DNA of 64,000 bases. Source: Pseudomonas putida (GTDB lineage Bacteria; Pseudomonadota; Gammaproteobacteria; Pseudomonadales; Pseudomonadaceae). Shown here in pieces: positions 40,234 to 48,009 of this stretch. The position numbers and the translations under genes were made by a program. The notes beneath the pieces are model-generated. The model was not told the origin of the DNA. It saw nothing but the letters and a program-made list of their open reading frames with translations, and ran no database searches. Where the stretch lies: the NCBI GenBank assembly GCA_041879295.1, contig CP047153.1:62001-126000 (forward strand). The letters run 5' to 3'. How positions within the stretch are numbered: the first letter of the stretch is position 1; each line of letters starts with the position of its first letter.

Positions 40234-40524
40234 ATGGACGAAGAACAGCGGGAAGCAAACCGGCAAGCGTATCTGGGGCTGCTGAAAACTTTCAATGTGA
40301 AGCAAGGTGAGAGTGCGATTCTCATCAACGCCGTCACCAAACGGCCCTGCTCAATTCGTACTGTTCGATCGTGGCTCAACGATCCGACTAAGAAATCATC
40401 CCGGCCTTGCCCGTCCTGGGCGGTTAAAGCCTTGGAGGATGGGATCGTGTACATGCAGCAGTTGATGGAGCGTCGAAAGCAGCAGCAAGCCGCGAAGCTG
40501 ACAGCTGAAGACACACCTAAGTAG
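40234..40524 (+). CDS. Putative self-regulated DNA-binding protein (96 aa)
   Basis: ATG 40234 with GGAGGG just upstream; the earlier frame start lies inside a palindrome. The product has a helical N-terminus (EEQREANRQAYLGLLKTFNV) and an HTH-like core (AVTKRPCSIRTVRSWLNDPT, then RPCPSWAVKALEDGIVYMQQ) with a basic tail. Four identical palindromes flank it, two before and two overlapping or after its stop, so it is a good candidate for their binding protein. The HTH call is by eye only. Confidence 0.6.
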   Translation: MDEEQREANRQAYLGLLKTFNVKQGESAILINAVTKRPCSIRTVRSWLNDPTKKSSRPCPSWAVKALEDGIVYMQQLMERRKQQQAAKLTAEDTPK

Positions 40525-40565
40525 GCACATGTGCCTATTGCCTTGATGGTAGGCACATGTGCCTA
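40522..40565 (+). promoter_or_regulatory. Type-C operator pair, downstream of regulator
   Basis: TAGGCACATGTGCCTA at 40,522-40,537 (its TAG is the regulator's stop codon) and at 40,550-40,565, with starts 28 bases apart. They are identical to the upstream pair and may act on the next transcript or form a loop with the first pair. Confidence 0.7.
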
Positions 40566-40896
40566 CTTTCGGTATGGCTCAGCTCGAACAAACCCATTAA
40601 GCCCGGCCTGCTGGTGGGCTGAGACCGTAGAGCCCCGCTTGTTCCTCTGCGCCCATGTTAGAGCTACGCGCTATACTACGAGACCCCGCTGCAGTGATCT
40701 GCAGGCGGGACGGGCCGAGGAGCTGCCGGTACTTACCGCGTGGCAGTTGAACGGCTTTAAAATCCGCTGCCCGGAACTGGGCAGGCCTGCACCATCTTCG
40801 AGTGCCGGCAGTCGCGTCAAGCTGGCGCCGAAAGGGGCAGACAAGGCGCCCACGAAATACGCTCTCCCTGTTGCGATTTCGAGAGGTACACATCCC
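40566..40896 (+). other. Intergenic region, no gene supported
   Basis: A long frame runs through it into the gene at 40,897, but its translation lacks a start with a ribosome site. An imperfect hairpin (CCCCGCTGCAG...CTGCAGGCGGG, about 40,683-40,711) is visible. It may be a leader. Confidence 0.4.
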
Positions 40897-41175
40897 ATGA
40901 ACATGATCGATCCTCAAGCCCTGAAACAATTCGTGCTGGATGCCTTAGAGCATGATAAGGCGAACCTTGGCAGCTATCGTGAGCACCCGGATTTGGAGCG
41001 AACCCGGGCCTATCACATGGGGCGTCTAATGCTGCTGCGCGATTTCCATGTGATCACCAAAACAGAACATGATCTGCTTGAAATCGAGCTGCTACGCGCC
41101 TGTGTGGAAGAAGCTGACAAGCGCGATGACGAGATTGAAGGCTCACCGCTGGACGAGACGCGCAAAGCGAGCTGA
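40897..41175 (+). CDS. Small helical hypothetical protein (92 aa)
   Basis: ATG 40897 with GAGAGG upstream. The product is MNMIDPQALKQFVLDALEHD, followed by HMGRLMLLRDFHVITKTEHDLLEIELLRACVE. It is helical and acidic. The function is unknown. Confidence 0.5.
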   Translation: MNMIDPQALKQFVLDALEHDKANLGSYREHPDLERTRAYHMGRLMLLRDFHVITKTEHDLLEIELLRACVEEADKRDDEIEGSPLDETRKAS

Positions 41176-41212
41176 TGGCGCTGCCTGGCGATCGGGGCGC
41201 CACTAGTGCTCC

Positions 41213-41509
41213 TTAGCCAGGCAGCAGGAAGCTCGTGTCGATTGCGTCATCAGGGACATCGACGCCCCACCACTCCTTCGCCTTCTCACGGAACATCTGC
41301 CATTCGAATTTTGAAGGGCTTCCATGCGTGCAGAGACGGCATTCCTGGGCTCCGGCCATTTGCTCCGAAACAGTGTTGTGCAGGTCGACTCCGCGTGGAC
41401 TAAACCGAGCAACCGTGGACCCGTCACCGCTATAGTGAATCCACAGGGTCTGTCGGTTTGCTGCAATCTGAAGCTCGTAAAATAGCTCATGGTCAATTTG
41501 ATCGGTCAT
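41213..41509 (-). CDS. Hypothetical protein (98 aa)
   Basis: The start at 41,509 has GGGGCGG upstream on the minus strand. A beta-rich N-terminal half (LFYELQIAANRQTLWIHYSG-DGSTVARFSPRGVDLH) and then CRLCTHGSPSKFEWQMFREK. It is the first of five leftward genes to 43,488. The function is unknown. Confidence 0.5.
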   Translation of the reverse strand: MTDQIDHELFYELQIAANRQTLWIHYSGDGSTVARFSPRGVDLHNTVSEQMAGAQECRLCTHGSPSKFEWQMFREKAKEWWGVDVPDDAIDTSFLLPG

Positions 41510-41568
41510 GTCCGCCCCTGCTTAATCTGCAAGCCAATTTTCATCTCACGACTCAATCTGGGTTTAAA

Positions 41569-42075
41569 TTAGAATGTCGAAACGCGTTTGTTGTAGAACG
41601 TGGTGCCGTCTGGAATGTCTTTGGTTACTAAGCTCATAGCGCCAATCGTTACATTGTTCCCAATCTTCAAGCTGTCAGAAATAATGCAGCTGTTAGCCCC
41701 CAAGCAAACGTCGTCGCCAATTATAAGAGAATAGCTTTCTCTACCAAGTGTTTTGATTCCGATAGTAGTGTTCTGGCGGATCAAGAAGTTTTTTCCGATC
41801 TGGGCATACCCGCTGATTACCACGCCTGGGAGATGGGCAATCTTAAAACCAGGACCAATCTGCGCGTCCAAACCTATATCTACTGAATATTTTCGATTAA
41901 GGCGCTGGCCCATCGCCCGGGCATAGGCCCTGGGGAAGCCACCCTTGGAGTGGAGATATTGAGCCAGTCGGAACAGGAAGAGAAAACGCAGTACATTGTA
42001 CTTACGGGCACGCTTGACCACATTGAAAAACAGACTTGTTTTTCGACATGGCTGTTTCTTATTGGAAACCTCCAT
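41569..42075 (-). CDS. Left-handed beta-helix acyltransferase (about 168 aa)
   Basis: Hexapeptide repeats are clear (VDIGLDAQIGPGFKIAHLPG; VVISGYAQIGKNFLIRQNTT; IGDDVCLGANSCIISDSLKI-GNNVTIGAMSLVTKDIP), as in serine acetyltransferase and polysaccharide O-acetyltransferases. These use acetyl-CoA; the active-site His lies in AHLPG. The start is uncertain (42,075 or 42,144). This gene is AT-richer than its neighbours and ends with a low-GC tail, suggesting separate acquisition. The substrate is unknown. Confidence 0.7.
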   Translation of the reverse strand: MEVSNKKQPCRKTSLFFNVVKRARKYNVLRFLFLFRLAQYLHSKGGFPRAYARAMGQRLNRKYSVDIGLDAQIGPGFKIAHLPGVVISGYAQIGKNFLIRQNTTIGIKTLGRESYSLIIGDDVCLGANSCIISDSLKIGNNVTIGAMSLVTKDIPDGTTFYNKRVSTF

Positions 42076-42229
42076 GCGCCAGCATTCGAGTAGTTGAGCG
42101 TATTTCAAGATTGGTACCAGATAGTTGAACTGTCTCGCTGGCATGATGGAGGACGAGCTCTCTCGCGTAAAGCGGTTCAGGAAGATGTGGCTCTACTTCT
42201 GGGTGGATCCCGCCACTTGCCATGGAATG

Positions 42230-42259
42230 AAAAAAGCCCCCAGCAAAGCCGGGGGCGGT
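42230..42259 (-). terminator. Intrinsic terminator (leftward)
   Basis: Reading leftward, GCCCCCGG..GGGGGC ends in a run of Ts (A-run at 42,230-42,235 on the plus strand). It follows the gene at 42,290-42,472. Confidence 0.7.
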
Positions 42260-42289
42260 GTGCATGCTCAAGCCTCAAATTTCTGAGGT

Positions 42290-42472
42290 TCAGTCATACG
42301 GGGTTGCGGCCGTAGAAGGCAGGCCACGCTCTGCGCGGAATTCTTGTGCCATCTGCGCACGACGCATATCGGAGAGGATGTCGAACTCGCGCTCGTATTC
42401 AGGGTTGACGCTGCCCATTGCTGCGTAGGCGTCTCGGACCTTCTGTGCTTGTGCTTCGATTGCGTTGATCAT
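42290..42472 (-). CDS. Small helical protein (60 aa)
   Basis: The start at 42,472 has AGGA six bases upstream on the minus strand. The product MINAIEAQAQKVRDAYAAMG, then EREFDILSDMRRAQMAQEFR, is helical and charged. The function is unknown. Confidence 0.5.
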   Translation of the reverse strand: MINAIEAQAQKVRDAYAAMGSVNPEYEREFDILSDMRRAQMAQEFRAERGLPSTAATPYD

Positions 42473-42517
42473 GATGTTCCTGGTTGGGTTTGGAGGACTG
42501 AGGTGGACGGCTGGTGA

Positions 42518-42703
42518 TCAGCCGGCGGCGAGCAATCGTCCATTCAGCTCTTTGAGCTTCTGGTCGTAGTGCTCAACCAGATCGCTGTATTCCTTCGACT
42601 GCCAGCTTTCTAGGCCGCCGGCGTTTAGGACCTGCAAGCAGTAGTCTTTCTGTCCTTGTATAGACAGGACGTCGTCTTTGATCAGTTGCAGATAATGGTT
42701 CAT
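42518..42703 (-). CDS. Small helical protein (61 aa)
   Basis: I start at MNHYLQLIKDDVLSIQGQKD (42,703) rather than the frame start at 42,793, which crosses a terminator. Acidic helices follow (YSDLVEHYDQKLKELNGRLL). It is probably co-transcribed with the gene to its left. The function is unknown. Confidence 0.5.
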   Translation of the reverse strand: MNHYLQLIKDDVLSIQGQKDYCLQVLNAGGLESWQSKEYSDLVEHYDQKLKELNGRLLAAG

Positions 42704-42777
42704 GGTGTGTGTCCGCCCGAAGCGTTGTTGGCTAAGTACTCGGTGATGGCGCACATGCAAAAAGAAACTCCGGGCAA

Positions 42778-42804
42778 TAAAAACCCCAGGCAAGCCCGGG
42801 GTGT
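42778..42804 (-). terminator. Intrinsic terminator (leftward)
   Basis: Leftward ACCCCGGGC-TT-GCCTGGGGT followed by TTTT, 34 bases after the stop of the gene at 42,838-43,488. Confidence 0.7.
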
Positions 42805-42837
42805 GGTGGAGCGTTCGCCTAAGTGAGCCTGAAGGCG

Positions 42838-43488
42838 TTATTCACCATCCGCGGCCTGGTCGCGAGGGCGAAGCAGCCGCACTGCATAGGTGCCGCTTAC
42901 TACGTGGTCAACTTGGGCTGAAAAACGGCTGGTGCCCGCTTCAATTGCCTCTGTCGAGCAGTCTGGGGTGAAGCGCGCAGTCGTTGTGCTCAGCACATTG
43001 TTGCCCTCGCTGTAGTATTGAGCGATCAGGCGCCTGGCACCGTCATCCCCGCCTTGTAGGTAAGCGATTGCCTCTTTGATGCCGACCGCTGTTTGGTACT
43101 GCTTTTTGGCCACACCAGAGGTGCAGTTGAAACTCAGGTCGTCGACGATCAGCCAACCTTGAGACCCCAACCGATCAGCAATGAGCGTTTTCAGCGCATC
43201 GGCATCATCTGCAGTGGTTGCAGGTGAAGTTGCAGTCGCCTCACCTGTTAGGTGTTTTGCGTCGATCCGGTGAGCCAGGTCCTCGGTCACAATGAAGTGC
43301 GTGGAGCCAATGGTTCGGACGACTCCACGCCCTTCGATTGGGGACTCCAAGCGATCGAGCAGGGGTCTGGTGTCGCGAATCTCCACTCCCTCTCCGGTCT
43401 GGGAGATACGCACGATGCACGCCATCTCGACGATGATCCGTGCAAGCTCCGGGGTCAGGCAGGTCGCTATTTTCACGAGTGTTGTCAT
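42838..43488 (-). CDS. Hypothetical protein (216 aa)
   Basis: The start at 43,488 has AGGAGAG five bases upstream on the minus strand. The product begins MTTLVKIATCLTPELARIIV and carries alternating beta segments and a long linker (TGEATATSPATTADDADALK). The C-terminal half contains VAKKQYQTAVGIKEAIAYLQ. There is no membrane segment or known motif. Confidence 0.55.
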   Translation of the reverse strand: MTTLVKIATCLTPELARIIVEMACIVRISQTGEGVEIRDTRPLLDRLESPIEGRGVVRTIGSTHFIVTEDLAHRIDAKHLTGEATATSPATTADDADALKTLIADRLGSQGWLIVDDLSFNCTSGVAKKQYQTAVGIKEAIAYLQGGDDGARRLIAQYYSEGNNVLSTTTARFTPDCSTEAIEAGTSRFSAQVDHVVSGTYAVRLLRPRDQAADGE

Positions 43489-43641
43489 GGTTTCTCTCCT
43501 GAGGAATTGAACATCGTGCTCAGGGATGAGTTACATGGCAGAACAAGGACGCTGGCGCTCGCCGGCACATCCGTTACACGCGTGCGTGAGCCATCTCCAT
43601 GGGCAAGTTCAACCAGATTACCCTTCTGAGGAGTGCCACCC

Positions 43642-43914
43642 ATGAGCAGCAACAAAACCGTTCCTGTCGCCGAGTACCGTCGTGCCTATGACCGTCTCCA
43701 CCGCAAGGTCAATGACTACCATGCCTGCTGCAGTGCCGGTGAAGTTTCCCATTGGAAAGAGATGACCCAACGTGTTTTGGCTGAGGTCTCGAACATTTCG
43801 TGCTCGCGTGCGAAACCTGATGATGTCGAAAACATGGCCAAAGCGCGTGCGAGGGTCGAGGGCTACCTGGCCGCAGCCGACGAGCGAATCGAGGCCTACA
43901 AACGCGCTGCGTGA
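43642..43914 (+). CDS. Small helical hypothetical protein (90 aa)
   Basis: ATG 43642 with GAGGAG upstream. The product is helical (EYRRAYDRLHRKVNDYHACC; HWKEMTQRVLAEVSNISCSR; ARARVEGYLAAADERIEAYK). It is divergent from the 216-aa gene. The function is unknown. Confidence 0.5.
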   Translation: MSSNKTVPVAEYRRAYDRLHRKVNDYHACCSAGEVSHWKEMTQRVLAEVSNISCSRAKPDDVENMAKARARVEGYLAAADERIEAYKRAA

Positions 43915-43950
43915 CGTTTTCAATGCGAGCAAAAAAGTGATTATTGGCGG

Positions 43951-44235
43951 ATGAGCAGTATGGAATACCTTCAATACACGCCGGCGCCGTCGGCACGCAG
44001 TGCTGATGTTCGCCGCATGCGTGCGGCATTGGCGAATGCAGGCTACATGGCCAGCGAGAACGATATCGAGCGTCTGTGGGATGACTACAGCTTCGCGAGA
44101 CGCTTCTACAAGGCAGGTTGGTTTGATTTGCCCCAGGACGATGAGCAACTGCTGGAGATTCTGCTTGTTGGGTTCAAGGTGAAGCCTGTCCCCTACGACG
44201 ATGACGATTCTATACAGTGGCCTTCGAACTGGTAG
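43951..44235 (+). CDS. Small hypothetical protein (94 aa)
   Basis: ATG 43951 or 43960. The product is soluble (ADVRRMRAALANAGYMASEN, then DIERLWDDYSFARRFYKAGWFDLPQDDEQLLEILL). Sequences of the type 'W..YS......W..LP.D...LL..L' occur widely in small plasmid proteins, without a known role. A terminator follows. Confidence 0.5.
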   Translation: MSSMEYLQYTPAPSARSADVRRMRAALANAGYMASENDIERLWDDYSFARRFYKAGWFDLPQDDEQLLEILLVGFKVKPVPYDDDDSIQWPSNW

Positions 44236-44271
44236 TACCTTCCGACAGGCCTGATCCCCTAACGCTGCACC

Positions 44272-44305
44272 ACCCCGTTCTGCTCACGCAGTTCGGGGTT
44301 TTTTA
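44272..44305 (+). terminator. Intrinsic terminator
   Basis: CCCCGTTCTG and CAGTTCGGGG pair, with a small internal mismatch, and are followed by TTTTTT. Confidence 0.65.
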
Positions 44306-44482
44306 CACCTGCGCTTCCTGCTCAGGAGGGCAATGTCAGTGAGGGGCAACTCAAAGAGCCTGCGGCGATCGGCTGCTGATACCCGCAGCTTCGGCCGCGG
44401 GAGCTGCCGTCTGGGGTGGCTTATCAGGTGTTGTTGGCCATTCCTAGCTATACGGCCAACCCACTCCTTGAGGAAGAACCCA

Positions 44483-44782
44483 ATGCAAACCATGCCCGTG
44501 ACCATCGCCATGCTGCGCAACATTGCACCCGTTTCAGTGGGCGCCAGCCAGTTCAACGGAAAGCCAGTGTTCAAAGCCTACTCGAAGACCGTGGACCGCT
44601 ATTTTGAGCTGCGCGGTGACGCCTCAACCAGCGATCACTATGCAGCACTGGTTGCCGAGTTCGGCGACGCAATCAGCAAGCCTGCGGCAGATCATGATGT
44701 CGAGCAATGCCCCCGGTGCTTCACCGATCTTGAAGTATTCCAGGTTGGCCTTTGCGACGACTGCCAAGCACTCGGTTGCTGA
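44483..44782 (+). CDS. Small protein with C-terminal zinc knuckle (99 aa)
   Basis: ATG 44483 with GAGGAA upstream. The C-terminal CPRCFTDLEVFQVGLCDDCQ is a two-pair zinc ribbon; the N-terminal part (QFNGKPVFKAYSKTVDRYFE) is soluble. A terminator follows at 44,801. The function is unknown. Confidence 0.55.
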   Translation: MQTMPVTIAMLRNIAPVSVGASQFNGKPVFKAYSKTVDRYFELRGDASTSDHYAALVAEFGDAISKPAADHDVEQCPRCFTDLEVFQVGLCDDCQALGC

Positions 44783-44800
44783 ACCAATAACGTTTCATCC

Positions 44801-44826
44801 ACCCGGCCCACGAGGCCGGGTTTTTT
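44801..44826 (+). terminator. Intrinsic terminator
   Basis: CCCGGCC-CACGA-GGCCGGG followed by TTTTTT, 20 bases after the zinc-knuckle gene. Confidence 0.8.
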
Positions 44827-44869
44827 GTGCCTTGCAGATGGTGGGCAGGTAGTTCATTGTTGATTATTG

Positions 44870-44885
44870 TTGTCCTATAGTTTAA
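44870..44885 (+). promoter_or_regulatory. Type-B operator, locus 4
   Basis: TTGTCCTATAGTTTAA, identical over 16 bases to locus 2 at 28,469. TTCATT lies 17 bases before TATAGT, so a weak promoter with the operator over its -10 box is possible. The next gene starts at 44,980. Confidence 0.55.
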
Positions 44886-44979
44886 AAAAGAAGCTTCCCT
44901 CAGCCCTGCGTGGATGGGCCGAAGGTGGAAGGGGTCTGGATGACCAACTGTTGCCATACATAATTTTCGAGGACTCTGC

Positions 44980-45333
44980 ATGCCTGATCCATTCGCACAT
45001 CACCTGCGGCTTAAGCGCCCATGTGCGAACTGTCCATTTCTCAAGGAGGGAGCGATCGAGCTTGCGCCTGGGCGATTGGACGGGATTATTGAAGGGCTGA
45101 TGGAGGATGATCAGAGTACATTCCAGTGCCACAAGACGGTCCACTCACGAAAAGGTGGTGAATGGGATGAAGACGGCAATTACAAGGCCTCGGGCCATGA
45201 AGCCATGTGTGCTGGTGCTGCGGCTTACCTGATGAAGAATAGAAGTCCCACGGTCGCCATGCGGTTTGCTTTTGCTACGGGAGCCGCAACGCCTAGTGAC
45301 TGGGATGATGTAGCAGCTTCAATAATCGATTGA
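44980..45333 (+). CDS. DUF6283-like cysteine protein (117 aa)
   Basis: The pattern RPCANCPFLKEGAIELAPGR, then FQCHKTV and HEAMCAGAAAYLMK, gives C-x2-C ... CH ... C spacing. This resembles DUF6283 proteins of phages and mobile elements, which could hold a metal or Fe-S cluster. It lies downstream of type-B locus 4. The function is unknown. Confidence 0.6.
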   Translation: MPDPFAHHLRLKRPCANCPFLKEGAIELAPGRLDGIIEGLMEDDQSTFQCHKTVHSRKGGEWDEDGNYKASGHEAMCAGAAAYLMKNRSPTVAMRFAFATGAATPSDWDDVAASIID

Positions 45334-45343
45334 ATCAGGCGGC

Positions 45344-45604
45344 ATGCCGCCGGGCCTTCACAATTTCGGGTGCAAGAATTTGGAAAACGAAGTTCAACTC
45401 CAAGATCGTCCATTGACGCCAGACGAGTTCAGAAACCATTACAAGAAGCGGGGCTGGAACGGCCGTATGCTTGCCATTCGCTGGAAGAAAACAGCTGTAT
45501 GGATCAGCAAGGTGGTCAACGATCCAGACCGTGATCCGCACTGGGATGACGCGGTCCGCGGCTTGCCAAAAATTGTGATCACCAAGAAGTCAAAGGCGAA
45601 GTAG
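45344..45604 (+). CDS. Small basic HTH-like protein (up to 86 aa)
   Basis: The longest frame starts at 45,344; TTG 45,380 would give a more compact protein. The region LTPDEFRNHYKKRGWNGRML, then AIRWKKTAVWISKVVNDPDRD, looks like a Cro/XRE-type HTH (helix, W-rich recognition helix, ND-P turn) and is similar in style to the protein encoded at 40,234. It begins 10 bases after the previous gene. Confidence 0.5.
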   Translation: MPPGLHNFGCKNLENEVQLQDRPLTPDEFRNHYKKRGWNGRMLAIRWKKTAVWISKVVNDPDRDPHWDDAVRGLPKIVITKKSKAK

Positions 45605-45745
45605 GCGCGATCGGCACCGAGGATCCGCGCAGGTCTTGGCCGTCTGGCTCGTTATACTCCTGGCAGAATGAAAGTCGAATGAGGCGTATGTAATTGCGTT
45701 CCGCATCTCCCTGAGTCATGCAACGCAAGCCTCAGGAGATTGCAC

Positions 45746-45958
45746 ATGGGAACACTCAACTCGACCCCTACTGGTCCGGAGATGCCTCTCAAATTGTGGG
45801 GAGGAGAACAAGGCCAGCGGCTGCGTCGCGCCCAGGCACGTCACGAGAGAATGGTAGCCAAGGCGATCAACGGCAACGTATCTAGCCGCCGTCTCAAACA
45901 ATTGGTCATGCGCTATGACCGGATACTTCTCGCCGCCGTAAAGCTCGTGCCTCGGTAG
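45746..45958 (+). CDS. Small basic protein (70 aa)
   Basis: ATG 45746 with AGGAGA seven bases upstream. The C-terminal half is strongly basic (GQRLRRAQARHERMVAKAIN, then SSRRLKQLVMRYDRILLAAVKLV). It ends just before a terminator into which a group II intron has inserted. The function is unknown. Confidence 0.5.
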   Translation: MGTLNSTPTGPEMPLKLWGGEQGQRLRRAQARHERMVAKAINGNVSSRRLKQLVMRYDRILLAAVKLVPR

Positions 45959-45980
45959 CAAGGAAGAATCACGACCATCA

Positions 45981-46011
45981 AAAAGCCTCAGCCATGCTGA
46001 GGTTTTTTTTT
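45981..46011 (+). terminator. Intrinsic terminator, target of intron
   Basis: CCTCAGC-CAT-GCTGAGG followed by a run of nine Ts. The intron's 5' GTGCG begins two bases after the T-run. Confidence 0.8.
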
Positions 46012-46012
46012 G

Positions 46013-47932
46013 GTGCGCCAGGCATGGCGCGTTGCGCGCAAGCGCAACCAGCTTGGCTGTGGTGGCCACGCTGGTGACTGGGAGGTGAAAGTCCTCTACA
46101 CACCCGGCAAGGGGAAGTGTTAGCCAGAGGCAAGGGTGTCGCGGGTGACTGCGAATCTGAAGGAAGCCCGAGGCAAAATGCTGGCCTGACGAACAGGAAG
46201 CGGATAGAGGCGGCGCAGCGGGGTAAGAAGGCCAAAATCTTCAAAGCCCAATACTTGCACGGAACGCTGTGACGTAGATCCGACAGGCATAAGCAGGAAG
46301 GTCGCGCGAATTACCCTGGGAGATCTGCACGTTTGCCAGTGTGCTACCGAGCGTCGAGAGGCGATGGGATGAGCGTGCAGAAGTCAGCCGAAGCCGTAGT
46401 AAGTGGCGAATAACCGCGCCACCAAGGGCCGAACAGGTTATGCCGCCAGTAGGCGTCAGAGTCTCGTTGAATACCGAAATGCAGAAATTTCTCCAAGAGA
46501 AGACTGTGACTCCGAGTCCCGGACAGAATCCGAGGATGACGGCTGACAGCGCAAAGGTATCGACGGCATCTGTGACGTGGACGAACGCGGAGCCGGACAC
46601 GCTGATGGCGCGGGTGCTTGCACCGGCCAACCTCAGACGTGCGTATCAGCGCGTGGTCAGCAACAAGGGCGCGCCGGGTGCCGATGGCATGACGGTCGAC
46701 GACTTGGCGGACTACGTGAATCAGTATTGGCCGATCCTCCAGAGGAGGTTGCTGGCCGGCGAATACCACCCGCAAGGTGTACGCGCCGTCGACATCCCCA
46801 AACCCAAAGGCGGCACCCGACAACTGGGCATTCCCTGCGTCGTGGATCGCCTGATCCAACAGGCACTGCTGCAACAGCTCACGCCGATCTTCGACCCGCT
46901 GTTTTCGGATTACAGCTACGGCTTCCGTCCGGGCAGAAGCGCCCACCAAGCCATCGAGACAGCCCGCGCCCATGTGGCGGCAGGGCATCGCTGGTGCGTG
47001 GAACTCGATCTTGAGAAATTCTTTGACCGGGTCAACCACGATCTCCTGATGGCGTACGTGGCGCGCCAAATCGTAGATAAACGCGTGCTCAGACTGATCC
47101 GGCGGTACCTCCAAGCCGGTGAGATGTCGGGTGGGATCGCCAGCCGACGGCAGGAAGGGACGCCGCAAGGCGGCCCGCTCTCGCCGTTGCTGTCGAACAT
47201 CCTGCTCAACGAACTCGACCGCGAGCTGGAACGGCGGGGTCATCGCTTCGTGCGTTATGCCGACGATGCGAACATCTATGTGCGCAGCCCTCGTGCTGGC
47301 GAACGAGTGATGGCCAGTGTTGAGCGCTTCCTGAATCAGCGCCTGAAACTAACGCTGAATCGGGATAAGAGCCGAGTAGCCGGGTCTTGGATGTGTGATT
47401 ACTTGGGTTACGGGATGAGCTGGCATCAGCAACCGAGACTGAGAGTGGCGACGATGAGCCTGGGTCGCTTGCGCGACCGGCTCAGAGAGCTGCTACGTAA
47501 AGCGCGGGGCCACAAGGTGGCGACTGTCATCGAGCGGATAAACCCCGTGCTGCGCGGATGGGCGGGCTACTTCAAGCTGAGCCAGAGCAGACGGCCACTT
47601 GAGGAATTGGACGGCTGGGTGCGTCACAAGCTTCGCTGTATCGTCTGGCGTCAATGGAAGCGGCCCTCTACGAGGGCGCGCAACTTGATACGCTTGGGAC
47701 TTAATGCGGCGCGGGCGTGGAAATCGGCAGTCAATGGCCGAGGCCCATGGTGGAACTCGGGAGCGCCCCATATGAATCAGGCGTTGCCGAAGAAGCTGTG
47801 GGACCGCCTCGGGCTGGTCTCGATACTGGATACGATAAACCGACTTAACCGTATAACCTGAACCGCCGTATACGGAACCGTACGTACGGTGGTGTGAGAG
47901 GACGGCGGATGTGAATCCGCCTCCTACTCGAT
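46013..47932 (+). mobile_element. Group IIC intron
   Basis: It begins GTGCGCC at 46,013 directly after an intrinsic terminator, the typical target of bacterial class C introns. The encoded reverse transcriptase ends at 47,861. Downstream lie a domain V-like hairpin (GCCGTATAC-GGAA...CCGTACGTACGGT) and a domain VI-like hairpin (GGCGGATGTGAATCCGCC), and the likely 3' end is CTCGAT at 47,932. The ends are read by eye. Confidence 0.8.
46479..47861 (+). CDS. ltrA: Group II intron reverse transcriptase/maturase (460 aa)
   Basis: I start at MQKFLQEKTVTPSPGQNPRM (46,479); the frame is open further upstream into intron RNA. RT motifs are intact: NKGAPGADGMTVDDL, PKPKGGTRQLGIPCVVDRLI, DLEKFFDRVNHDLL, EGTPQGGPLSPLLSNILLNE, and the catalytic RYADDANIYV. 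The maturase X domain follows (HKVATVIERINPVLRGWAGY). There is no endonuclease domain, as expected for class C. It acts in splicing and retrohoming. Confidence 0.92.
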   Translation: MQKFLQEKTVTPSPGQNPRMTADSAKVSTASVTWTNAEPDTLMARVLAPANLRRAYQRVVSNKGAPGADGMTVDDLADYVNQYWPILQRRLLAGEYHPQGVRAVDIPKPKGGTRQLGIPCVVDRLIQQALLQQLTPIFDPLFSDYSYGFRPGRSAHQAIETARAHVAAGHRWCVELDLEKFFDRVNHDLLMAYVARQIVDKRVLRLIRRYLQAGEMSGGIASRRQEGTPQGGPLSPLLSNILLNELDRELERRGHRFVRYADDANIYVRSPRAGERVMASVERFLNQRLKLTLNRDKSRVAGSWMCDYLGYGMSWHQQPRLRVATMSLGRLRDRLRELLRKARGHKVATVIERINPVLRGWAGYFKLSQSRRPLEELDGWVRHKLRCIVWRQWKRPSTRARNLIRLGLNAARAWKSAVNGRGPWWNSGAPHMNQALPKKLWDRLGLVSILDTINRLNRIT

Positions 47933-48009
47933 CCCGCTGAAAGGCGATCGGCGCAGCTGCAGGGAGCCGGCGAGCTGGCTTATTCATCTCATCTGTGCGT
48001 TTACGATAC

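Noticed and set aside
46344..47243. Leftward 299-codon frame in the group II intron
   Set aside because: Antisense to the reverse transcriptase with no motif.
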